A DNA stretch of 64,000 nucleotides. Origin: CAYNWT01 sp964450955. Its GTDB lineage: Bacteria > Planctomycetota > Planctomycetia > Planctomycetales > Planctomycetaceae. Below are positions 27,562 to 37,400 of this stretch, in pieces. How positions within the stretch are numbered: position 1 is the first letter of the stretch; each line of letters begins with the position of its first letter. The stretch lies in the NCBI GenBank assembly GCA_964450955.1, contig CAYVFI010000036.1:6453-70452 (forward strand). Reading direction: 5' to 3'. The notes under the pieces were generated by a model. It was not told where the DNA came from and did no database searches. It saw nothing but the letters and a program-made list of their open reading frames with translations. The translations under genes and the position numbers were made by a program.

Positions 27562-29690
27562 ACACGTCCGGAGCACAAGTTGATCCCGCTGATCAGCCTT
27601 ACCGAATTGGTGCGGACATTGGCGGAACGTTTACCGACTTGATTGTCGTGAACAGCGAAACCGGTGCGTTTTCCATCGGCAAGACACTGACAACCCCGCA
27701 GGATCCATCGTTGGCGGTGGAGACTGCGATTGCGGAAACGTTGGGCGGTTCGGGTGTGCAAGCTGGTGAAGTGAAGCATCTGATTCATGGCACGACTCTG
27801 GTCACCAACGCGATGATTGAACGCAAAGGCGCGGCGACGGCGCTTATGACGACAGCGGGCTTTCGAGATTCTGTGGAGATTGGTCGCGAGACACGGTACG
27901 ACCTGTACGACTTAATGCTGGAACAGCCCAGGCCGCTGGTGCCCAGGTATTTGCGGTTCGATGTGCCGCAGCGAACGTTGGTTGATGGAACCGCGCATCA
28001 GCCGTTGGATGAAAACTATGTACGTCGACTGGCGACTGAGCTTGCAGAGAAAGGCATCGAAGCGGTCGCCGTTTGTTTTCTGCACAGCTTTACGAATCCG
28101 TCGGACGAACGGCGTGTGCGCGAGTTGATTCAGGAGGTGGCTCCGCAGTTGCGCGTTTCGATTTCGTCTGACGTTGTGCCGGAGATTCGCGAGTTCGAAC
28201 GGGCGTCGACGACCATCGCAAATGTGTACGTCCAGCAGTTGGTGGAACGCTATCTGCGGAAGCTGGAACAACGATTGGAAACGATCGGCTTCGCAGGCAA
28301 CTTCTATCTGATGTTGTCCAGCGGCGGCATTGCGACGGTCGATACAACGGTGCGGTTCCCTGTGCGGTTGCTGGAATCCGGTCCGGCGGCCGGAGCACTC
28401 GCAGCGAACGCGTACGGCCTGGCGGCCGGGTACACGGATCTCATTTCGTTCGACATGGGCGGAACCACGGCCAAGATCTGCGTGATTGATAAAGGCAAAC
28501 CACTGATCGCGCACGAGTTTGAAGTCGATCGGATTTACCGGTTCAAGAAGGGTTCTGGCCTGCCGATTAAGTTGCCGGTGATTGAACTGATTGAAATTGG
28601 AACCGGCGGCGGTTCTATCGCTCGAGTGGACGCGCTGGGGTTGTTGAAGGTTGGGCCTGATTCGGCCGGCGCGGATCCGGGGCCGGTTTGCTACGGGCGT
28701 GGCGGTAAGAATCCGACGGTCACGGATGCGAACTTGATTCTGGGTTATCTGGACCCGGCGTACTTTCTGGGTGGCAAGATGTCGCTGGATATTGAAGGTG
28801 CTCGGCAGCAGATTAAGCAGAAGATTGGGGATTCATTGGGCATGTCGATTGAAGAAGCGGCGTGGGGAATTCACCAGATTGCGAACGAGAACATGGCCAA
28901 CGCGGCGCGAGTGCATTCGCTGGAACGCGGCAAAGACCCGCGGCGGTTCCCATTATTTGCATTCGGTGGTGGCGGACCGGTTCAAGCCTATCGAATCGCG
29001 TTGTCGCTTGGTTCGCCGCAGTTGTTGGCTCCGCTAGGCGCGGGAGTGATGAGTACCGTCGGGTTCCTTTCGGCTCCGCTGGCGTTCGACTTTGTGCGTT
29101 CGTGGACGACGGATTTGACGGAACTGGATTGGGGTCGAGCGAACAGTTTGCTGGGCGAGATGCAGTCGGAAGGTGAAGCGTTGTTGGCTGAGTCTGGTGT
29201 TGCGAGCAGCGAGATCGTGCATCGGCGTGAAGTCGATATGCGGTTCGTGGGGCAGGGGCATGAGATTCGTGTTGAGCTGCCGGAGGGTTTGCTGTCCGAT
29301 GCAGTGACGGACGATTTGAAATCGCGGTTCGACGCAGTCTATCGCGAACTCTACGAACGCCCCGGTCCACCGGTCAGCATCGAAATTACCAATTGGCGCG
29401 TGGTGTCGTCGGGGCCTCGGCCCAGCGTGCAGTTGCAGGTTGCGGAAGTTGACGACGGGGCAAAAACGGCGGCCGACACCGCGAAGGGAACGCGTTCGGC
29501 GTACTTCCCGGAAGCGGGCGGGTTTACTGATACGACTGTTTACGATCGATACCGGATGAAACCTGGCATGACGTTCGATGGTCCTGCGATTGTTGAAGAA
29601 CGCGAATCCACAGTGATTGTCGGTCCCGGGGCGGTGTGTTCGATTGACCAACATCACAACCTTGTCATTGATATGCCGAGTCAATCATGA
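27558..29690 (+). CDS. hyuA: Hydantoinase/oxoprolinase A subunit family protein
   Basis: 710 aa from a TTG start overlapping the SDR stop. The ATP-binding actin-fold motifs are GADIGGTFTDLIV (N-terminus) and SFDMGGTTAKICVI (middle), with GGGSIA. The family cleaves N-methylhydantoins, 5-oxoproline or related cyclic amides with ATP, or carboxylates ketones, together with a B subunit. The B-subunit gene is at 30011. Its stop overlaps the next gene (ATGA at 29687-29690). The natural substrate cannot be told. Confidence 0.92.
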   Translation: MNTSGAQVDPADQPYRIGADIGGTFTDLIVVNSETGAFSIGKTLTTPQDPSLAVETAIAETLGGSGVQAGEVKHLIHGTTLVTNAMIERKGAATALMTTAGFRDSVEIGRETRYDLYDLMLEQPRPLVPRYLRFDVPQRTLVDGTAHQPLDENYVRRLATELAEKGIEAVAVCFLHSFTNPSDERRVRELIQEVAPQLRVSISSDVVPEIREFERASTTIANVYVQQLVERYLRKLEQRLETIGFAGNFYLMLSSGGIATVDTTVRFPVRLLESGPAAGALAANAYGLAAGYTDLISFDMGGTTAKICVIDKGKPLIAHEFEVDRIYRFKKGSGLPIKLPVIELIEIGTGGGSIARVDALGLLKVGPDSAGADPGPVCYGRGGKNPTVTDANLILGYLDPAYFLGGKMSLDIEGARQQIKQKIGDSLGMSIEEAAWGIHQIANENMANAARVHSLERGKDPRRFPLFAFGGGGPVQAYRIALSLGSPQLLAPLGAGVMSTVGFLSAPLAFDFVRSWTTDLTELDWGRANSLLGEMQSEGEALLAESGVASSEIVHRREVDMRFVGQGHEIRVELPEGLLSDAVTDDLKSRFDAVYRELYERPGPPVSIEITNWRVVSSGPRPSVQLQVAEVDDGAKTAADTAKGTRSAYFPEAGGFTDTTVYDRYRMKPGMTFDGPAIVEERESTVIVGPGAVCSIDQHHNLVIDMPSQS

Positions 29691-29998
29691 GTGGCTCATC
29701 AATGTTGCAGGTCAAAGTTGTTGGCTGCGTGAAGAACGCAGGAGACTATTCGTTGCCAGGCGGTGCGACAGTCAAAGATGCTGTGCAGGCTGCTGGTGGT
29801 TTCGGCGGGCAGGGTAATCAGCCGACCGGGATAGTTAACATCCGTCGCAAGACCGCCGATGGTGTTGTCGGGATAGAACTGAACTACAAGTCGGTTCCGA
29901 CTGACATTGAAACGGCGCTTCACGATCGGGATACGGTTGTGGTTCAGCACGACATTATTCCGGGACACTCGTCAGGTTTAGAAAACTCGCAAGGTTGA
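29687..29998 (+). CDS. Small SLBB-domain protein inside the hydantoinase operon
   Basis: 103 aa. Residues 5-60 match an SLBB (beta-grasp) module (VVGCVKNAGDYSLPGGATV, then AVQAAGGFGG). The rest, with RDTVVVQHD, resembles the following SLBB strand of polysaccharide-export proteins. It lacks a signal peptide. It overlaps hyuA by 4 nt and is 12 nt before hyuB, so it is translationally coupled. SLBB domains bind ligands or partners, and a small free SLBB protein between the two subunits is unusual. Confidence 0.75.
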   Translation: MSGSSMLQVKVVGCVKNAGDYSLPGGATVKDAVQAAGGFGGQGNQPTGIVNIRRKTADGVVGIELNYKSVPTDIETALHDRDTVVVQHDIIPGHSSGLENSQG

Positions 29999-30010
29999 GG
30001 GGATTCTCCA

Positions 30011-31741
30011 ATGTCGCTGACGCCCATCCGACTTGAAGTGCTGTGGAACCGATTGCTGTCGGTTGCCAACGAACAGCAAACGACGCTCATTCGAACCGCG
30101 TTCAGCACGATCGTGCGCGAGTCGTTGGATTTGGCTTGCGGAGTGTTTGACACGCGCGGGTTAATGATTGGGCAGTCGCTGACCGGGACGCCCGGGCATA
30201 TCAATCCGATGGCGACCGGTGCCATTCATTTGTTGAACGAGTACCCGCCGGAAACACTGAAACCGGGCGATGTGTTGGTGACCAATGACCCGTGGCAGAC
30301 GGCTGGGCAGGTCAATGATTTCACGGTCATGACGCCCGTGTTTCGTGACGACAAAATTGTCGCGTACTTTTCGAACTGCTGCCACGCTCCGGATATCGGC
30401 GGACGGATTTTGTCGGCCGAAGCGCATGAGGTGTTTGAAGAAGGCTTGCAGGTTCCGATTACGAAATTGTTTAACGCGGGTGAACCGAACGAAGAATTGT
30501 TCAAAATTATTCGAGCCAACGTGCGGACGCCGGATGAAACCGTGGGTGACCTTTATGCTCAGGCCGCATCGAACGCCGTGGGAGCTCGCAGCCTGCTGCA
30601 GATGATGGAAGAGTTCAATTTGGAAACCATCGACCCCTTAGCCGATGAAATTATCGCTCGATCCGAACGCGCGATGCGGGATGGGATTCGGGCGTTGCCG
30701 AACGGTCGATACGAACACGAAACGTGGAGCGATGGGTTTGAGGAACCGCTGTGCATCAAGGTTGCCGTGACGGTTGAAGATGAAGATATCTACATCGACT
30801 TCGATGGTTCGTCGCCGCAAAGCCAGCGCGGGATTAATGTGGTTCTAAACTACACGAAGGGTTACGCCTCGTTCGCGATGAAGGCGGCGATTAGTCCCGA
30901 AGTGCCGCACAACGAAGGCGCATTTCGGCCGGTTCATATTACGGCTCCGGAAGGTTCTATTCTGAATTGCCGTCGTCCGGCGGCGGTGGCATCGCGTCAC
31001 CTGGTGGGTCACTTTTTGCCGAGTGCGATTTTTGGAGCGTTGTCGCAGGTGATTCCGGAACGCGTTTTGGCGGGTAGTGCTGATCCGATTTGGATGAGCA
31101 TTTGGCGAGCGAAATGGGCCAGCGGCCCGAAAGTTGACAAGACGTCCAACTTCACATTGTTCATGCTTGGCGGAACCGGCGCGCGGCCGACGAAGGATGG
31201 GTTGAACACGACTGGTTTCCCAAGCGGTGTGGGTGGTGTGCCGACAGAGGTCGTGGAAACGCAGGCTCCTTTGGTTCAGAACCATCGGAAGCTGCGGACC
31301 GACTCAGGCGGAGCGGGCAAGTTTCGCGGTGGTCTGGGGCAGGATATTTCTGTCGCACAGTTGGGCGAGGAACGTTGGAGCGTTTCAGGCATGGTCGATC
31401 GAACCAGGTACCCGGCCGAAGGATTGGAAGGCGGTCGATCCGGCGCGATTGGTGAGTTCAAACTCAACGGTGAGGCGGCCCCGACGAAGACCATCATGTG
31501 GATGGAACCGGACGCGGAAGTCAGTATGAACCCGCCCGGCGGCGGAGGCTATGGGGATCCGTTCTCACGCGATCCGCAGTCGGTGTTGAGTGATGTTGTG
31601 AACGGTTATGTGTCCGTTGAATCGGCGCGCGACGAGTATGGGGTGGCGGTGGACTTTGTTGGTTCGGATGAGAGCCTGGTGCGGATGCCGGGTGATTACC
31701 GGTTGGATGAACAGGGTACGGCTTCGCTGCGGGCAAGTTAG
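30011..31741 (+). CDS. hyuB: Hydantoinase/oxoprolinase B subunit family protein
   Basis: 576 aa. Typical B-subunit motifs are NDPWQTAGQVNDFTVM, HAPDIGGRI, and a glycine-rich C-terminus (NPPGGGGYGDPF). It forms the partner of the A subunit at 27558 for ATP-dependent hydrolysis of a cyclic amide. The order SDR, A, SLBB, B with overlaps or very short gaps indicates a single transcript. Confidence 0.92.
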   Translation: MSLTPIRLEVLWNRLLSVANEQQTTLIRTAFSTIVRESLDLACGVFDTRGLMIGQSLTGTPGHINPMATGAIHLLNEYPPETLKPGDVLVTNDPWQTAGQVNDFTVMTPVFRDDKIVAYFSNCCHAPDIGGRILSAEAHEVFEEGLQVPITKLFNAGEPNEELFKIIRANVRTPDETVGDLYAQAASNAVGARSLLQMMEEFNLETIDPLADEIIARSERAMRDGIRALPNGRYEHETWSDGFEEPLCIKVAVTVEDEDIYIDFDGSSPQSQRGINVVLNYTKGYASFAMKAAISPEVPHNEGAFRPVHITAPEGSILNCRRPAAVASRHLVGHFLPSAIFGALSQVIPERVLAGSADPIWMSIWRAKWASGPKVDKTSNFTLFMLGGTGARPTKDGLNTTGFPSGVGGVPTEVVETQAPLVQNHRKLRTDSGGAGKFRGGLGQDISVAQLGEERWSVSGMVDRTRYPAEGLEGGRSGAIGEFKLNGEAAPTKTIMWMEPDAEVSMNPPGGGGYGDPFSRDPQSVLSDVVNGYVSVESARDEYGVAVDFVGSDESLVRMPGDYRLDEQGTASLRAS

Positions 31742-31882
31742 TCCTTGTGAGCGGGCGGGCGCTAGCCTTGGGCTTTGGCTCGATGTTCGTTTTCTGTGTT
31801 GATCCGCCGGCGGCTAGCGCCGTATCGCTCACTCAGGCGGACGCGATGGCGGTTGGGTTTGCGTCAGCGTTAGACAAATTGA
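31742..31882. repeat. Inverted repeat after hyuB
   Basis: gagcgggcgggcgctagcc and ggcggctagcgccgtatcgctc (to about 31832) form an imperfect palindrome, a dispersed planctomycete repeat type, and could end the hyu transcript. Confidence 0.5.
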
Positions 31883-31930
31883 GTGGGTTTTGTGCTCTAC
31901 TGGTGCAATGACCTTCCTGGAATATTCTTG

Positions 31931-32581
31931 ATGGCTCTGCCCGGTTCTCCCTCGTCACGACATCGCTTTTCGCGATGGGATGTTTTGCGAGTGTTGGCGT
32001 GCGCGTTGATTTTGAAGGTGACTGTCGGGGTAGTGTGGGTCTATCGAGACTACTTCCCGGCGAATTTCGACGCCGACTTTCTGCTGCTGCGTGAGTCGTA
32101 CTTTTTTGGTGCGTATTCGTGGGCGTTCTATGTTCACATTCTTGCCGGTCCGGTGACGTTGGTGGTTGGACTGTTGCTGATGAGCGATCGGTTTCGTTTG
32201 CGGTTCACTGCGTGGCACCGACGGTTGGGACGTGTGCAGGTTGTGTGCGTGCTGTTGTTGTCGCTGAGCGGACTTTGGATGTCGCAGTACGCGGCGACGG
32301 GAACGATCGCGGGGCTTGGCTTTGCGAGCCTGTCAGTGGTGACGGGGTTGTTTGTTGTGCTGGGATTTCGATCGGCGGTTCGACGAAAGTTTGTGGCACA
32401 CCGTCATTGGATGTGGCGTTGCTATCTGATGTTGTGTTCGGCGGTGGTGCTGCGGCTGATTGCGGGTTTGGCGACGGTGTTTGGTGTCGAGGGCAATTGG
32501 ACTTACCAAGCCGCGGCCTGGGGCAGTTGGTTGATTCCGCTGAGTGTTTATGAAGTAAGGCGAGTTTGGTTCTCAAAGTAG
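31931..32581 (+). CDS. DUF2306-like integral membrane protein
   Basis: 216 aa from the ATG at 31931. It has five or six membrane helices with spaced histidines (AFYVHILAGPVTLVVGLLL, FTAWHRRLGRVQVV, and FVAHRHWMWR), a pattern seen in DUF2306 proteins. The histidines could ligate haem, but this has not been shown. The start is uncertain. It stands alone between repeats. Confidence 0.72.
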   Translation: MALPGSPSSRHRFSRWDVLRVLACALILKVTVGVVWVYRDYFPANFDADFLLLRESYFFGAYSWAFYVHILAGPVTLVVGLLLMSDRFRLRFTAWHRRLGRVQVVCVLLLSLSGLWMSQYAATGTIAGLGFASLSVVTGLFVVLGFRSAVRRKFVAHRHWMWRCYLMLCSAVVLRLIAGLATVFGVEGNWTYQAAAWGSWLIPLSVYEVRRVWFSK

Positions 32582-32882
32582 CATGGGCCGCCCCGGGTCG
32601 TGAAAGTTGTCGGGAGAACACGGTCGTCCGGCGACTTCCAGTGGGCTGCTGTCCTCACAGTAGCGGAGCAACGGCAGGTGAAAGCCTCGGATTTCAGTCC
32701 GAGGAATACAGCGTATTCAACACAAAAGCCGCGGAGCGGCGGCAGATGGAAGTGCATCAGTAATGATCCCACCTGCCGCCGTTCCGCGGCTCATTCACGT
32801 GGGGTGGGACCGTTTTCCTGGGGTTGAAACCCGAGGCTCTCACATGCCGTGGCTCCGCCACTAACTACGGGATTCAAGGCGA
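32582..32882. repeat. Dispersed palindromic repeats
   Basis: No gene is supported. It contains the complementary segments gcctcggatttcagtccgag and ggttgaaacccgaggctc, plus gccgcggagcggcggcag against ctgccgccgttccgcggc. Together they form a large imperfect palindrome between two convergent genes. Confidence 0.6.
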
Positions 32883-33665
32883 TCAGAAATCTGAATCCAC
32901 GTCTTCGCCGCCAGCGATTGTTGTCAGTGCCTCGAGGTCCGCCGCCTCCATGTCGATAGACATAGCGCGAGCGGAACCATCCGCGAAGACAACTTGTGTG
33001 ATGGCGGTGTGCGGCAGGTGATTGGTTGAGGTGAGTGCGTCTAAGAAACTGCCTTCTACATCTGTCGGCTCCATCCAATGACATGCGCGTGCTAAAGGGA
33101 CTTCGGTGACCATTACTGTGAATTCATCGACTATCTCTGATAGCGAGCGGCCGTTGGTTGGCATGAGGCAACAGTCAGGGCCAACGAGTGCGAAGTAGTT
33201 GGTGTGGTTGGCGGGGGCCCATGAACTGGGGCAGCGGTAGGCGGGGATTGTGCTGTTGTATGCTTGTGCGTTTGCGGGATGATCCCATGGTTTCTGAAGG
33301 TCAATCGTCTCGAACACGTCTTGTCGATCCAGGTACGGAAGGATGAGAGTGCGCCAGCTGTGAAGTCGGTTGCCATCTGCGTCGACGGTGTATGCGGGCG
33401 GGAGCTTGCCATGAACAGCCTGGTAGTTGTGTAGAGCCAGACCGATGTTCTTGAGGTTGTTGAGGCACTGTGTTCGCCTGGCACCCTCAGGAACCCGACG
33501 CCTTGCTGGCAGAAACAGGGAAGCGACCAGTAGTAAGATCACGATGCCGACACCGAATTTGGTGATGGTGGGCCAAATGGGTTTGGAAGCGGCCGGAAGT
33601 TCAGGCGGGGCTTCGGTTGGCTCGGGCGGAATCGCGTATGGGTCGTGGGTGTTCGCTGTCATCAA
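32883..33665 (-). CDS. DUF1559 family protein (no prepilin leader)
   Basis: 260 aa. It has a membrane helix at ~31-49 (FGVGIVILLLVASLF), then the DUF1559 core: CLNNLKNIGLALHNYQAVHGKLPPAY, residues ~63-88, then LHSWRTLILPYLDRQDVFETIDLQKPWDHPAN and a C-terminal HTAITQVVFADGSARAMS. The usual GFTLVELLVV prepilin signal is absent. Its start overlaps the stop of the upstream paralogue (33662-33665). DUF1559 proteins are a planctomycete expansion of pilin-like surface proteins with unknown roles. Confidence 0.85.
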   Translation of the reverse strand: MMTANTHDPYAIPPEPTEAPPELPAASKPIWPTITKFGVGIVILLLVASLFLPARRRVPEGARRTQCLNNLKNIGLALHNYQAVHGKLPPAYTVDADGNRLHSWRTLILPYLDRQDVFETIDLQKPWDHPANAQAYNSTIPAYRCPSSWAPANHTNYFALVGPDCCLMPTNGRSLSEIVDEFTVMVTEVPLARACHWMEPTDVEGSFLDALTSTNHLPHTAITQVVFADGSARAMSIDMEAADLEALTTIAGGEDVDSDF

Positions 33666-34447
33666 TCCACCTCAGCGTGATCGTTTCCATCGATGGTGAC
33701 TATTGCTTCCATAGACGGTGTCGGTGCATGGCGGCTGATGAACTTACTGCTACGGTCCGCGAATGCCGCGTTCAAGCCACCCGGGTGTGGTGCGCTTACC
33801 TGGTTTAAGCGTTCGATAAGAAACTCTCTGGCACTGTCGTCTTCGTTGGGGTTCATCCATTGAACGGCTTCGTCAGGTGCGACTTCGGTGAACATGATGG
33901 TGGCGGATAGGCCGTCGATGATGTCACCGCGTTTTCTGGGTTCGCCGTCGGGTGAGAAGAATGCGTGATCGCCGATGATGGCTTTGTAGTTGGTGTAGCT
34001 TGGTTCCAGATTGGCCGATCGACAGTGAAAGATTTCTAACTTCGTGTCGCGGGCCTGGGCGTTGTCGGGGTGGTCCCAGGGCTTGTTCAGATCGATGGTT
34101 TCGTAGAGTGCTGCCTGGTCCAGGAATGGCAGCAACAACGTTCGCCAGCTGTGCAATCGGTTTCCGTTGTTATCTGTCGTGAATGCCGGCGGGAAGTGGC
34201 CGTGTTTGTCGTGGTAGTTGTCCATCGCAGCACTGATATCGTCCAGATTTTTCTTGCAGAAGTATCGGTACGCTGGTTCGGGCGAACGCCGGAATGCGGG
34301 CAGTAGGAACAGCACAAGCAGGCCCAGAATTCCGAACACCACGCAGCCGGCGATGATGAACGTTCCGCAGCCGCTTTTTGCGACAGCTTCAGGCGCTTCG
34401 ATTGCTGGCTGGCCGGTGTCGTAGGGGTTCTCAGTCATAGGGGGCAT
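33662..34447 (-). CDS. DUF1559 family protein, paralogue of the next gene
   Basis: 261 aa. Single N-terminal helix (FIIAGCVVFGILGLLVLFLL), then the DUF1559 core (FCKKNLDDISAAMDNYHDKHG, LHSWRTLLLPFLDQAALYE, IDLNKPWDHPDNAQA). It is about 40% alike to its neighbour by eye and overlaps it by 4 nt, which suggests tandem duplication in one operon. It also lacks the standard prepilin cleavage motif. Role unknown. Confidence 0.85.
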   Translation of the reverse strand: MPPMTENPYDTGQPAIEAPEAVAKSGCGTFIIAGCVVFGILGLLVLFLLPAFRRSPEPAYRYFCKKNLDDISAAMDNYHDKHGHFPPAFTTDNNGNRLHSWRTLLLPFLDQAALYETIDLNKPWDHPDNAQARDTKLEIFHCRSANLEPSYTNYKAIIGDHAFFSPDGEPRKRGDIIDGLSATIMFTEVAPDEAVQWMNPNEDDSAREFLIERLNQVSAPHPGGLNAAFADRSSKFISRHAPTPSMEAIVTIDGNDHAEVD

Positions 34448-34515
34448 CCCGGGTTGTTTTGCACCATTGAGAACGTTGACTGCAGGAGATTTGTCTATTT
34501 AATTGGCCGACCGGG

Positions 34516-36978
34516 CTACTCGGCCTTCAACTTGTCACGCAGGAAGTTCAATCGTTTGCGGGATGCCCAGGGGGTTTCGGCCGAACCGTGGCCGGCTCCG
34601 GCGACCAGTACGAACTCGAAGTCTTTGTTGGCTTTAATCAGTTTGCTCACGACCTGAGTTGTACTGGCGGGGTCGACGTTGCGGTCCAGTTCTCCGACGA
34701 AAAGCATGAGGTCGCCTTTGAGTAGATGAGCGTTCTCCATGTTGGAGTTTTGTTTGTAGCTGTCGTCGACGGGCCAGCCCATCCATTGTTCGTTCCACCA
34801 AATTTTGTCCATGCGGTTGTCGTGGCAACCACAATCAGCGACCGCGACTTTGTAGAAGTCGTTGTGCCAAAGCAGGGCGGCCATGGCGTTTTGTCCGCCG
34901 GCGGAACCGCCGTAGATGCCGACGCGGGTGGTGTCCATTTGCGGGAACTTCTTCGCGGCGGCTTTGATCCAGGCGATGCGATCCGGGAAACCGGCGTCGC
35001 GGAGGTTCTTGTGGCAGACGTCGTGGAACGCTTTCGAACGCCATGCGGTTCCCATGCCGTCAATCTGAACCACAATCATGCCCTCGTCCGCGATGCGATG
35101 TTGGTGCCCGTAGCGAGTCCGGAATGATTTGGGGACGTGGTGGTCGTGTGGGCCGGCGTAGATGTTTTCGACGACGGGGTATTTCTTGTCGGGATCGAAA
35201 TCCCTGGGCCAGTGAATGATACCCCAGATGTCGGTTTTGCCATCGCGGCCTTTGGCGGTGAACCGTTCTGTGAGCCGGCGACCTTTGAACCGCTTCGACG
35301 TGTCTTCGCGACTAAGTTCCGTTACCAGTTCGCCGGTCTCACTATCACGCAGTTCGGTGACCGGGGCCATGTCGACTCGTGAGTACGTGTCGATGAAGTA
35401 CCTGCCTTCTTGTTCGAATTCAATTTTGTGCGTGCCATCGCCTTCGGTGAGAACCTGAAAGCCGGTTCCATCGAAGTTCACTCGGCAAAAGTGTTCGTGG
35501 TAAGGGTCCTGATCGGGATGCACGCCGACGGCGTAGAACCAAACCTGTTTCGCATCGCGATCGATGTGTTCAATGCGTTTCATGTTCCAGTCGCCTGAGG
35601 TGACTGCGTTCAGAACCTTTCCGGTTTCGCGAGAGTAGCGGTACAGATGATTCCAGCCACTGCGTTCGCTGGCCCACAGGATTTCGTCTGCGGGCAATTC
35701 TTCGTAGACCGCTTTGCCGCGGTCTGAGTATTGAATAAATGTGTCGGACGTTTCTTCAATAATTGGGCGGACGGCCCCGGTCGCGACTGTGACTTCCAGC
35801 ACGCGTATCACCTGGTGCCCGCGCTGGTTGTAGTGCAGATAGAATTTGGTCTCGTCGTTCGACCAGTTCTTGAATTCCAGGCGCCACGGGTTGCTGAAGA
35901 GTTCGGTTGAGACCCTGGTTTCGTTCCCGTCACTGGCCGTAAAAATGTGCACCGTCTGGGTTGCCAGTTCATCGCCTGGCTTGGCGTAGTTGTAGGTTCG
36001 TAATTTCGGTTGCAGTTGGCCGCGTGGAGATGATTCGATGATGTGCATCTGACGCTGCGGCACAACGGTTGTTTGGTAGGCTACCAGGTGTTTCGAATCC
36101 GAGGTCCAGCGGACGTTCGGTCGTGCACCGCCACGTGAGGCGTAGCTGTTTTTCTCTGAACCGTCTTTGCTGAGTTGTTTTTCTTCGTCACCGGCACGTA
36201 GCCAGAGGTTGTGGTTGCGAACAAATGCGGTCCATTTGCGATCGGGCGACTGTGGGTTACTGTTGCTGCGGCGTCTGCGAGAATCTCGAGGGATATTCCG
36301 TCTCTCGCGGCGGACAGTGGCTACGGCTTCGGCGTCGATCTGCAGTTGGTCGTTGGCTCTGGCTGAAAAACTACCCAGAGCTCGGCGTCCTGATTTCAGT
36401 AGCCACACATGGCCGACATACGTTTGCTGGCGATGTGTTTCGCCGGGCTTCAGAGTGCCGTAGCTGCGTTCTGTTCCGGCCGAGTTGATCCAGAACAACT
36501 CCAGCGGTTCGTCAAGTTTGTTGGTGATGGAAATGTATGTTGAGTATTCGTTGCCACCACTTCTTGCGGGAGGCAGAGATAGCCGTCCTTTCGATCGAAC
36601 CGCTTTGGCGCCCGCCATCGTCGTATCGTAAGTGTTGCGATTCAAAATCCATTGTTTGCCGGTTCCGAACAACAACAGTTCGTCTGCGGATTCCGTGAAT
36701 TCCAGACTCTTAACCGGCAGCTTATCGGGCTGAATCTGTTTGCCTTCAAGTTTCGACAGGGCTGCTGCAAGCTTTTGCTTATCGAATGCAGGCTGGCGTA
36801 TTCGCGTGGTGGCATCGACAATTTGAAACGTAAGTTCCCCGGTCTGGTCTTTCGATCGGAACCAGAACCGTTTTCCGTCTTCCGACCAATGCGGTTTAGC
36901 GGACTGTGCGAATACTGGTGTCGCGAGCGCGAGAACGACAAATGTTGTGGCAAGGTGACTGCGAGTTCTGAATGGCAT
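34516..36978 (-). CDS. Secreted S9 family (dipeptidyl peptidase IV-like) peptidase
   Basis: 820 aa from the ATG at 36978, which gives a clean signal peptide ending LATPVFAQS. The longer frame adds about 50 implausible residues. The N-terminal two-thirds is a beta-propeller (WTSDSKHLVAYQ, WASERSGWNHLYRYS) and the C-terminal part an alpha/beta hydrolase. Ser692 lies in YGGSAGGQ, an Asp in VGELDRNVDP, and a His in GAGHGSAE. It would remove dipeptides or act on short peptides in the periplasm. Confidence 0.93.
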   Translation of the reverse strand: MPFRTRSHLATTFVVLALATPVFAQSAKPHWSEDGKRFWFRSKDQTGELTFQIVDATTRIRQPAFDKQKLAAALSKLEGKQIQPDKLPVKSLEFTESADELLLFGTGKQWILNRNTYDTTMAGAKAVRSKGRLSLPPARSGGNEYSTYISITNKLDEPLELFWINSAGTERSYGTLKPGETHRQQTYVGHVWLLKSGRRALGSFSARANDQLQIDAEAVATVRRERRNIPRDSRRRRSNSNPQSPDRKWTAFVRNHNLWLRAGDEEKQLSKDGSEKNSYASRGGARPNVRWTSDSKHLVAYQTTVVPQRQMHIIESSPRGQLQPKLRTYNYAKPGDELATQTVHIFTASDGNETRVSTELFSNPWRLEFKNWSNDETKFYLHYNQRGHQVIRVLEVTVATGAVRPIIEETSDTFIQYSDRGKAVYEELPADEILWASERSGWNHLYRYSRETGKVLNAVTSGDWNMKRIEHIDRDAKQVWFYAVGVHPDQDPYHEHFCRVNFDGTGFQVLTEGDGTHKIEFEQEGRYFIDTYSRVDMAPVTELRDSETGELVTELSREDTSKRFKGRRLTERFTAKGRDGKTDIWGIIHWPRDFDPDKKYPVVENIYAGPHDHHVPKSFRTRYGHQHRIADEGMIVVQIDGMGTAWRSKAFHDVCHKNLRDAGFPDRIAWIKAAAKKFPQMDTTRVGIYGGSAGGQNAMAALLWHNDFYKVAVADCGCHDNRMDKIWWNEQWMGWPVDDSYKQNSNMENAHLLKGDLMLFVGELDRNVDPASTTQVVSKLIKANKDFEFVLVAGAGHGSAETPWASRKRLNFLRDKLKAE

Positions 36979-37400
36979 GAGTCTATCGTGATTAAGGGGC
37001 GGGGCGGGCAGTGTGGGACCAGTTGGACCACATGATATCGGCACGCCAGTTGTTGGCTTTAACTGAATGCAATTGACTTTACGCTTTACCACCGATTTGA
37101 CATCGGTGGGGCTACGATCTTGCACTACCAAACCGGTCAGCAGTGCGACGTAAAGTTGGCGGCGGAAAATTTAAAGTCAATGCCATCGGGTGTTAGCTGT
37201 CGGGTGAGAGAGGAAGCACGCTGCTGACATGCGATTCTGCATTTCTTGCCAATGAAGATTGGCCGCTGGTGTCGGCTATGGATGGGCGTGTCGGGGCAAC
37301 AAGTGTGAGCGCTGAAAGCTTATGATTTGGGTTCTGCATGGAAAAGCCCGTGCAGTTGCTTACATTGGGGTGACGCTAAGTGCCAACATGACGGGAACCA
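36979..37400. other. Intergenic region upstream of sulfatase and S9 peptidase
   Basis: A 422-nt spacer between two divergently transcribed genes. It should hold both promoters. I see no clear hexamers, no RNA gene and no repeat. Confidence 0.4.
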
